Source: JAYSYM01 sp964543475
GTDB lineage: Bacteria > Bdellovibrionota > Bdellovibrionia > Bdellovibrionales > JAMPXM01
Direction: 5' to 3'
Length of the DNA: 64,000 nucleotides
Assembly (NCBI GenBank): GCA_964543475.1
Contig: CAZIYJ010000003.1
Span: 62,001 to 126,000, forward strand
Shown: positions 57,800-64,000 of the stretch, piece by piece
Layout: every line of letters begins with the position of its first letter
How positions within the stretch are numbered: the stretch's first letter is position 1
The notes under the pieces: generated by a model
What the model was told of the DNA's origin: nothing
Databases searched by the model: none
What the model saw: the letters and a program-made list of their open reading frames with translations, nothing else
Program-made: the position numbers and the translations under genes

Positions 57800-59686
57800 G
57801 TGAGTCAATCGTCGCCGCATTCAAAGCAGTCACTTAATGCATTAACTTTAGCTGCTCTCGGAATTGTTTTCGGAGATATCGGAACCAGTCCACTCTATGC
57901 CGTGAGAGAAACCTTTCACGGACCCCACGCGATTCCGATTTCGCCTGAAAATATCATGGGAATTCTTTCGCTCATCGTTTGGTCGTTAATTGTAATTATA
58001 TCGGTAAAGTATCTTCTTTTTGTAATGAGGGCCGACAACAACGGTGAAGGGGGAGTGCTTGCGCTCACGGCCATTGCCGCGCCTCGCACTGCAAGAAAAG
58101 ATTCGCAGTTTACTAAATCGATTTTGTATTTAGGGTTGTTCGGTTCAGCATTATTATTCGGCGACGGTGTAATTACTCCTGCGATTTCGGTATTAAGCGC
58201 AGTCGAAGGACTTGGCGTTGCAACGCCGTTTTTTGAACCATTTATTATTCCGCTGACGGTCGCAATTCTCTTCGCACTCTTTTTTAATCAGCATTATGGA
58301 ACAGCTAAAATTGGCGCGATGTTTGGGCCGATAATTTTGGTTTGGTTTTTAACTCTTGCGACACTCGGACTCTACGGAAGTTTAAGTAATCCATTCGTTT
58401 TTGGCGCGTTGAATCCGTCTTACGCAGTTTCATTCTTTGTGCAAAATGGTTGGACCGGAATTTTTGCACTCGGAACAGTTTTTCTTGTCGTTACCGGCGG
58501 CGAAGCTCTTTACGCAGATATGGGACATCTCGGTCGTAAACCCATACAGCGTGCTTGGTTTTTTGTAGCGCTACCTGGTCTCCTTCTCAATTATTTTGGT
58601 CAAGGCGCGCTTCTGCTTGCTAATCCTGAGGCTGTGGTGAATCCGTTTTATTTGCTTGCACCAAGTTGGGCACTGTATCCGTTGGTTATCATCGCGACAC
58701 TTGCAACAGTGATTGCATCGCAGGCTTTGATTACCGGAGTTTTCTCTCTCACTCGCCAGGCATTGCAACTCGGCTATACTCCGCGAGTTCGCATTGTTCA
58801 CACATCGACTCATGAAATTGGCCAGATCTACATTCCCAATATTAACTGGCTTCTCTTTATTCTAACGGCGTGGCTGGTGGTCGGGTTCGGATCGTCGAGT
58901 GCTTTAGCATCGGCGTACGGGATTGCTGTATGTATCACAATGGTCGTAACAACCATTCTTACTTGTACTGTGGCGTTTGAGCGGTGGAAGTGGAATGGGT
59001 ACTTGGTCTTCTGTATTCTCGCGCTATTCTTGATCGTTGACGGAGCATTCTTATCTGCGAACATTGTTAAAATCGCCGATGGAGGGTGGTTTCCACTTGT
59101 CCTTGCTGTCATAATTTTCACTTTAATGACGACTTGGCGAACTGGCAGAAGAGTTTTAAAAGAGCGCACGCGAGTGCAGTCGCTACCACTTGATCAGTTT
59201 TTAAATGTCTTAAGAGCAAAGTCACCAACGAGAGTACCAGGCACTGCAGTGTTCATGACGGGTGACCAAAAAATTGCGCCACTTTGCTTTACCCATAATG
59301 TTGAACACAACAAAGTCTTACATGAAAAAAGTGTGATTCTTACTGTGATCACCAAAGAGATTCCGACAGTCGCCGAAATTGATCGAGTAGAAATTGACTC
59401 TTTCGAATTTGGAATTGTGCGAGTTGTAGCAAAGTATGGGTTTATGGAAACGCCAGACATAAAAGATATTCTTCGAGCGTGCGAAGCAAAGGATCTCATT
59501 TTCGATCGAGAACAAATCACCTACTTCTTGGGGCGCGAAACATTAATTCCATCTCATCATCCGGGGATGGCAGTTTGGCGAGAGCATCTTTTCTCGTTTA
59601 TGTCTCGAAATGCCGAACCTGCCACGCGCTATTTTAATTTGCCCGCCAACCAAGTCATTGAAGTCGGGATGCAGGTCGAAATTTAG
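57800..59686 (+). CDS. kup: KUP-family potassium uptake transporter
   Basis: Kup imports potassium with protons. The 628-residue protein starts at GTG 57800 and has the family opening LTLAALGIVFGDIGTSPLYA, then 12 hydrophobic segments such as GSALLFGDGVITPAISVLSA and FLVVTGGEALYADMGHLGRK, and a C-terminal cytoplasmic domain after LMTTWRTGRRVLKERT. These are diagnostic. The gene is governed by the c-di-AMP riboswitch, so high c-di-AMP should lower potassium uptake. It converges with the SIMPL gene (1-nt gap). Confidence 0.96.
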   Translation: MSQSSPHSKQSLNALTLAALGIVFGDIGTSPLYAVRETFHGPHAIPISPENIMGILSLIVWSLIVIISVKYLLFVMRADNNGEGGVLALTAIAAPRTARKDSQFTKSILYLGLFGSALLFGDGVITPAISVLSAVEGLGVATPFFEPFIIPLTVAILFALFFNQHYGTAKIGAMFGPIILVWFLTLATLGLYGSLSNPFVFGALNPSYAVSFFVQNGWTGIFALGTVFLVVTGGEALYADMGHLGRKPIQRAWFFVALPGLLLNYFGQGALLLANPEAVVNPFYLLAPSWALYPLVIIATLATVIASQALITGVFSLTRQALQLGYTPRVRIVHTSTHEIGQIYIPNINWLLFILTAWLVVGFGSSSALASAYGIAVCITMVVTTILTCTVAFERWKWNGYLVFCILALFLIVDGAFLSANIVKIADGGWFPLVLAVIIFTLMTTWRTGRRVLKERTRVQSLPLDQFLNVLRAKSPTRVPGTAVFMTGDQKIAPLCFTHNVEHNKVLHEKSVILTVITKEIPTVAEIDRVEIDSFEFGIVRVVAKYGFMETPDIKDILRACEAKDLIFDREQITYFLGRETLIPSHHPGMAVWREHLFSFMSRNAEPATRYFNLPANQVIEVGMQVEI

Positions 59687-59687
59687 T

Positions 59688-60377
59688 TTACTTTAAGTCG
59701 TAAGTTGCTGAAATCGTAACTTCGACATTTGATGGGCGAGAGTCGAAGCTAATTTGTTTTCCCGCTGGAGCAGCAGAAGCCATCTCTAGCTGGCGGTGAT
59801 TGCCCAGCGGAATTGGTTGGCCACTATCGCGGCTTTCGTTAAGAGAAACTAGTTTACCAAGGCCATATCCCGCAGCTTCGGCCATTCTCACTGCTTTGTC
59901 TTTTGCATGCTTAATTGCAAATTCAAGACAGCTTTCATATTCCTTTTTTGCAAGGGCAGGGGATAAGAAAGTTGTTGGTGTTCCTACTTCCTCAATATTC
60001 AAGCGAGCTGCAACATCTAAAATCTCACCGGCGCGCGAAACGTCTGAAGTTTCAGTGGTAAGACTAACTGTTGCAGTGTATCCGCGAAGAAGTCTTTTGC
60101 CGTTGTTATAGTCCCACTCTTGGCTGACGTTGAAGCCACTTGTGCTAACGCGTGAGTCTTTTAAGTTTAGCTTTTTAAGTTCGCTACGTGCTTTTTCATA
60201 CTGTGACGATGCTAGTGATGATGCAGTTTTAGGGTCTTTCTCGAGGACACGCGAAGTTAGCGTGACGCTCACTCGATCAGGAGTCACTTCTTTTTGACAT
60301 TGCCCGGTCACCGAGAGCTGACCAGCAAAGCTAAGTGAACTGCCGAACAAACAGAAAATCGTGCAAAAGAACTTCAT
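59688..60377 (-). CDS. SIMPL-domain (DUF541) periplasmic protein
   Basis: The 229-residue protein has a signal peptide (FFCTIFCLFGSSLSFAG) and a SIMPL domain: LSVTGQCQKEVTPDRVSVTL, LKDSRVSTSGFNVSQEWDYN, GYTATVSLTTETSDVSRAGE, ending NVEVTISATYDLK. The E. coli relative is YggE. The family is thought to reduce oxidative stress, but its chemistry is unknown. It has a GGGGAG site upstream and is divergent from the lytic transglycosylase gene. Confidence 0.9.
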   Translation of the reverse strand: MKFFCTIFCLFGSSLSFAGQLSVTGQCQKEVTPDRVSVTLTSRVLEKDPKTASSLASSQYEKARSELKKLNLKDSRVSTSGFNVSQEWDYNNGKRLLRGYTATVSLTTETSDVSRAGEILDVAARLNIEEVGTPTTFLSPALAKKEYESCLEFAIKHAKDKAVRMAEAAGYGLGKLVSLNESRDSGQPIPLGNHRQLEMASAAPAGKQISFDSRPSNVEVTISATYDLK

Positions 60378-60538
60378 GGTTTTTCTCCCCGAAATGACTT
60401 CTCGCTACGATGGCACAGTGACGCTTTTGGGGCCAAGCAAAATCATTAGACAGTTTTTTGGCCTGGTACGGCGCTTAAACTGCGGGAAACAGGCACATTA
60501 CTTGAACATTCAGGTCGAATTAACCGTTGGAGTGCCTG

Positions 60539-61855
60539 ATGAAACAATTAATTGCCATACTTGCTTTTACACTCCCAGTGACTGGGTTTACCGCGACCAA
60601 TTGGGCACAGCCGCCGCTTCAGTGTATAGAAAACGTGGTTCCCGCAGCACCCACAAGACCATGTATCGATTTTTCAGACGTTGAGAATATCGCAAAAGAT
60701 GATCCAAATGTTTCATCTCAAGAACTAGAGTGGTGGAAGAATCACAAGTTTGCTTATGGCTACTGCCGATCAAAGGAAATTCTTCGTCGCGAGAGTGAAA
60801 AGCCCGGGAGCATGACGCCAGGATTGATTCAAATATCTTGGATGCGAATGATGGCAGCAAAAGATCACGACTTAAAAGTAAATGCAATTTACGACTCGTC
60901 TGAAAAATATGGTGTTCCGCCTCACGTTTTGACTGGCGCGATTATGCAAGAAAGCATTTTCTCGAACCTCGGGATTGCTGATGATGGCGGAAATTTCTCG
61001 TGCGGGATCGCACAAATTAATTTAGTTGAGTGGTGCGTATGGGCTGAAACTCAATCAGCCAGCAAAAAAGCTTCGATGGGCTGGCCTACCGGTGGAGTTG
61101 ATTGTAATAAATCTGTTGCTCGTGATTACGTTAGACCATTTTTCGAAGTTGGATATCAACGTCTAAAAGGACTTCCTGCTTACAGACTTGAAACAACTCA
61201 CACTCAAAACATTCCACTGAATGAAGTTGCTTACGCTTGGTCTGATGTTGACGATAAAGAAAAAGCTCGTCGCTATGAAGTCACTAACTCTTTCCTGAAC
61301 AATTGTGGTTCTGCAGTCGATGCAATTCACGCAAAAGCTTTTCAACTTAAGACTCTTTATACTCGAGCGGTTCCGGCGGGCCTTAAAGTGCACGAGACAT
61401 ATGCTCCAGGCGAAAAATTTGAACTCAAGTGTCAGCGCCCACTTAACAACGCTGTTTACCCTGTGCAAACAGCTTGGGTGCTTGCGGTTGGTGCCTACAA
61501 TGCCGGAGGAAGAGTTCAAGATGCAATGGCATCGACTCACGGTTGGACAAGAGAAGATGTTTCGAACATTGCCACGTTTGCAGAATTTGATTCTGTGGAT
61601 GGAAAAAACGGATTCACGCCAAAAGATTTAGTGGCAGCTGTGTATAAAGCTGGACGCTACAATAGCGATGTTAAAAAAGTTCAGATGCAGAACCTAAGTG
61701 GTGCACCAATGGAGTGGAACTGGTTTAAACAATGTATTCTCCAGCGCCACATGGCTCGAGTTGTTCAGCACGTCACACGCCCTGGCGAAGGCCCCTTAGT
61801 TGAGAGTCTCGAGGGCGCAGACGGCTGTAGTCCAACAAACTATTCGCGTAAGTAA
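60539..61855 (+). CDS. Secreted lytic-transglycosylase-like protein (SLT fold)
   Basis: ATG 60539 with GGAG 6 nt before. The 438-residue protein has a signal peptide (KQLIAILAFTLPVTGFTA). Residues 118-165 hold VPPHVLTGAIMQESIFSNLG with the catalytic-type Glu138, followed by FSCGIAQINLVEWC, and further on AWVLAVGAYNAGGRVQDAMA, the SLT-type AYNAG motif. An intervening helical insert (about 190-300) is longer than usual. It should cleave glycan strands of peptidoglycan. Cysteines are many, suggesting disulfides. It converges with the DUF4383 gene with no gap. Confidence 0.85.
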   Translation: MKQLIAILAFTLPVTGFTATNWAQPPLQCIENVVPAAPTRPCIDFSDVENIAKDDPNVSSQELEWWKNHKFAYGYCRSKEILRRESEKPGSMTPGLIQISWMRMMAAKDHDLKVNAIYDSSEKYGVPPHVLTGAIMQESIFSNLGIADDGGNFSCGIAQINLVEWCVWAETQSASKKASMGWPTGGVDCNKSVARDYVRPFFEVGYQRLKGLPAYRLETTHTQNIPLNEVAYAWSDVDDKEKARRYEVTNSFLNNCGSAVDAIHAKAFQLKTLYTRAVPAGLKVHETYAPGEKFELKCQRPLNNAVYPVQTAWVLAVGAYNAGGRVQDAMASTHGWTREDVSNIATFAEFDSVDGKNGFTPKDLVAAVYKAGRYNSDVKKVQMQNLSGAPMEWNWFKQCILQRHMARVVQHVTRPGEGPLVESLEGADGCSPTNYSRK

Positions 61856-62326
61856 TTAACCGCCGTAAATTTCGCGCTTTGCTTCGGCGCGAGTCGGCCC
61901 TTTATCAGGTACTTTGCTCGTAAGTGCGTAGCCAAAGTATCCGCCGAGTAACGCAAACGCTGCGTGTGCGACGACTTCATAACCGTAAAGCGGCCAGTAG
62001 CCAAAGAAGGTGCTAGTGGCTGGAATTAAACCAAGCACGGCTCCTAAGCCCATAACGATCGCTACTGCGCGTGCCCAACTAATTGATCGAGGTAAGCTCA
62101 CAGTGTCACCGCTAGATGCCCAGATCCCTGCAATACCAAAAACAACCAACGCGAGTTTATTGATGATGTTCATCGGTAAGAAACCGAGAAATAAACCGTG
62201 ACTCGTGTTGAGTTCAAGTGGTCTCAACAAGTCAGTTGAGTAAGTTGAGAACGCAGGAATAAATGCGGCAATACCGATGAGCAGCATGATCGCGCCGCCA
62301 ACCATTGCAAATCTTCGCGGATGCAT
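61856..62326 (-). CDS. DUF4383-type membrane protein
   Basis: The 156-residue protein has four predicted membrane helices (FAMVGGAIMLLIGIAAFIPA, NIINKLALVVFGIAGIWASS, ARAVAIVMGLGAVLGLIPAT, EVVAHAAFALLGGYFGYALT), a basic start MHPRRF and a short charged tail. The layout and HGLFLGFLPMN segment fit DUF4383. Function unknown. GGAGG precedes ATG. It is downstream of nothing on its strand. Confidence 0.75.
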   Translation of the reverse strand: MHPRRFAMVGGAIMLLIGIAAFIPAFSTYSTDLLRPLELNTSHGLFLGFLPMNIINKLALVVFGIAGIWASSGDTVSLPRSISWARAVAIVMGLGAVLGLIPATSTFFGYWPLYGYEVVAHAAFALLGGYFGYALTSKVPDKGPTRAEAKREIYGG

Positions 62327-62549
62327 AGGACCTCCATTGAAATTAAAATGCCTTCAGACTCTGAAATCATAGTGCCTGTGGCTTGGTGGAACATTTAGAA
62401 ATTGCAAAGTTATTGCGGCGAACAGGAGTCAATCGAGGCCAAATTTCGCAGACTGTTTAGAGCCTAGACAGACAAGAATCACTAGAGGGCTCGCGAGGTT
62501 AGTATCCCTCTTGCATGACTTTCTGTGTAAGCCACCAGCGGAGAGCCCT
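62327..62549. other. Intergenic region before the second L,D-transpeptidase
   Basis: About 220 nt with promoters for the divergent neighbours. I see no repeat or RNA. GGAG lies 7 nt before the transpeptidase ATG. Confidence 0.4.
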
Positions 62550-63461
62550 ATGATTCTATTACGCAATTTAATGACTGCTTTAGTTTTAATGGTTGGATCA
62601 ATTTCTTTTGCGCAAGACCTAATGGTCGAAAATGGCGATCTTGCAGATTACATGACACCAGCTCAGCTGATGCAAGAAGTTGGAGTGTATGAGCCATTTA
62701 CTCTTTGGCAAGCGAGCTTTCAAAATCCACGATTAGTGATAGTTATCGACCGCGCTGAAAGAGGATTTTCTCAGACAGCACAAACAATTGAACTTTTTCT
62801 TGATGGACAATCAATTGCTTCTTTTAAAACTTCCACTGGAAAAGAAAAACGGGTAACGACTCCAAAGGGCGAAACCTATTTTGCGACAACACCAGTTGGC
62901 GAATACCGCATCTACTATCGCAATCGCCACCACAAATCGAACAAATGGAGTGGCGCCGAAATGAACTTCGCGCAATTCTTCAACGGTGGAATTGCAATCC
63001 ATGCAACAACAGAAAGTCACTTTAATGAGCTTGGTCGTCGTGATTCAGGCGGCTGCGCTCGTCTTCTCCCGAGAGATGCAGAAATGCTCTGGGATTTAGT
63101 TGGCAATATTGGTTCAAAAGAAACTAAAGTGATCGTGTTTGATGGTTCAGAGCAAAAGCACCCAATAGCAAATTCTTGGAATGATGTGATGTACGATGAC
63201 GGTGGATTGCCGATGTCGACACCAAAGCCAATGCCAATCGCTACGCCTAGGCCAGTGGCGAAGGCGACTCCGCAGCCAATGCCGAAAGCGACTCCGAAGC
63301 CGACTCCAACTGCTACTCCGAAACCAACGCCGACTCCGGTGCCGCAGTATCCGCCGCAATGGTTGCCTTCACCTAATCCAACGCCACCGCCGCTTCCTCC
63401 GCAAGGAGTTCGCGACACTTATCCATACTGCCGCTCAGGCTTTTGGTGCCCTTACAATTAA
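62550..63461 (+). CDS. Secreted L,D-transpeptidase with proline/threonine-rich tail
   Basis: ATG 62550 with GGAG upstream, 303 residues, signal peptide (LMTALVLMVGSISFAQ). The YkuD domain (60-205) parallels the protein at 53633: IVIDRAERGFSQTAQTIELF, GGIAIHATTESHFNELGRRD with His151, and SGGCARLLPRDAEMLWDLVG with Cys169. It has about 35 extra residues before the domain. After it comes a PT-rich linker (TPKPTPTATPKPTPTPVP) and a short C-terminal end with two cysteines (YCRSGFWCPYN). A surface or wall-spanning location is likely. Confidence 0.9.
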   Translation: MILLRNLMTALVLMVGSISFAQDLMVENGDLADYMTPAQLMQEVGVYEPFTLWQASFQNPRLVIVIDRAERGFSQTAQTIELFLDGQSIASFKTSTGKEKRVTTPKGETYFATTPVGEYRIYYRNRHHKSNKWSGAEMNFAQFFNGGIAIHATTESHFNELGRRDSGGCARLLPRDAEMLWDLVGNIGSKETKVIVFDGSEQKHPIANSWNDVMYDDGGLPMSTPKPMPIATPRPVAKATPQPMPKATPKPTPTATPKPTPTPVPQYPPQWLPSPNPTPPPLPPQGVRDTYPYCRSGFWCPYN

Positions 63462-64000
63462 TTGCAGTGCTGATAAACTTGAGCGTTTGAGTTAGCCGTG
63501 ATCGTGCACTTTCGTGGGAAGTGAAGCAGACGAACGGCAGCAGCGTCGTCGTCAGCTGAGATCACCTCTACTTGTGAGTTCATGTGCTTCATCCACGCCT
63601 TCGCATTGTATCCAAGGTCGTTGTAGGTGTGAAAGTGATGGACGTGGAAGCTAAGCGAGTCTGCTTGCGCCGCTTCTTTATTTACTTGAGTGAAAGTTTG
63701 TTGGCCACGCTTGTCTCCAAAATTCTGCATTGAAACTTTTCTGCTTACGATACGTCCAACATTAGAAAACAAGCTTTGTACCGTTCCTTCTTCTAAAACA
63801 ATTTTAGACATCGGACCATTTTCGTTCATTGTGCCAACTGCCTTAAGCTCGATGTTGTAAATAGCAATGTCGAGTGCATGTTTGTACAATGGCAAAAACT
63901 TTTTTAGTCCTTTTAAAATTCCGGCTTGTTGCTTTGTGCTCAGGTCAGAAAATTGAGTTGAGGCTTGAGCGAAATTGGAAACTGAAAGAGCGAGAATGAG
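63458..64000 (-). CDS. Secreted protein of unknown function, 5' end beyond the right edge
   Basis: The frame continues upstream of the TTG at 63895 to the window edge without a stop. The added sequence contains a signal peptide core (LILALSVSNFAQA) then STQFSDLSTKQQAGILKGLK, so only the first few residues are missing. About 180 residues are visible. The mature part includes IELKAVGTMNENGPMSKIVL, SLFSNVGRIVSRKVSMQNFG and SLSFHVHHFHTYNDLGYNAK, and ends with two cysteines. No family recognised. Its 3' end overlaps the transpeptidase gene by 4 nt. Confidence 0.65.
   Translation of the reverse strand, partial: LILALSVSNFAQASTQFSDLSTKQQAGILKGLKKFLPLYKHALDIAIYNIELKAVGTMNENGPMSKIVLEEGTVQSLFSNVGRIVSRKVSMQNFGDKRGQQTFTQVNKEAAQADSLSFHVHHFHTYNDLGYNAKAWMKHMNSQVEVISADDDAAAVRLLHFPRKCTITANSNAQVYQHCN

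Noticed and set aside
63147..63418. Minus-strand frames opposite the PT-rich tail of the transpeptidase
   Set aside because: They are low-complexity shadows of the Pro/Thr repeat codons.

Overview
The window looks like a chromosomal stretch of a Gram-negative predatory-type bacterium of the Bdellovibrionota (Bdellovibrio or a close relative). This is an inference from gene content, not from a marker gene. It rests on a TIGR02147/DUF4423 regulator beside secreted proteins of unknown function, many small signal-peptide proteins, two secreted L,D-transpeptidases, a lytic transglycosylase, a B12-dependent ribonucleotide reductase, a mitochondrial-like (spd-type) EF-G and a c-di-AMP riboswitch. 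Genes are dense, many start codons overlap the previous stop, and base composition looks moderate, with the first 5 kb visibly more AT-rich.

Layout. (1) 1-7.5 kb is accessory: a ribbon-helix-helix protein, a radical SAM enzyme, an ASCH-domain protein and a single-chain type IIG restriction-modification enzyme, with a threefold tandem repeat between the last two. Then come the broken remains of a cysteine-rich secreted protein gene flanking a HigA-like antitoxin, and a DUF4160/BrnA-like toxin-antitoxin pair behind a 20-bp palindrome. (2) 7.5-25.4 kb is housekeeping: fusA, a recQ-aat-FKBP operon, an orphan antitoxin-like gene behind a 21-bp perfect hairpin, a PilZ protein, thiL, pdxH, HIT and OsmC genes, a LemA-TPM-TPM operon, iscS-erpA, nrdJ under two NrdR boxes, an acyl-CoA dehydrogenase and a ribosome hibernation factor. 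(3) 25.4-35.7 kb is DNA repair: a translationally coupled operon of MBL exonuclease, ATP-dependent DNA ligase, Lhr-like helicase and PdeM phosphoesterase, running on into a GbsR-type regulator and an ABC1 kinase. Photolyase, a 2OG-Fe(II) oxygenase and a second GbsR-type regulator follow. (4) 35.9-44.4 kb holds a TIGR01777 epimerase, a CinA with a degenerate second domain, TrmH, a lipoprotein, a heptose/surface-polysaccharide cluster (glycosyltransferase, epimerase, hddC, hddA, gmhA) and queF. (5) 44.5-64 kb is envelope-dominated: many secreted proteins, an RluA-RlmI fusion, Fur with its own box, tRNA-Arg(UCG), a lipoprotein carbonic anhydrase lacking a zinc ligand, two L,D-transpeptidases, a secreted four-repeat protein, a haem-binding protein, a transglutaminase-like protein, Kup under a c-di-AMP riboswitch, SIMPL, lytic transglycosylase and DUF4383 proteins.

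Short dispersed repeats are a theme. Three families recur: a 37-nt element, a GGTACC-containing REP-like element and a CGCGGAAA palindrome. One GGTACC-type copy is read in frame inside the ABC1 kinase gene. No rRNA, CRISPR array, complete insertion sequence or replication origin was seen. Several starts were moved inward from the longest reading frame on ribosome-binding-site and family grounds. All family calls come from reading motifs; no database search was run.
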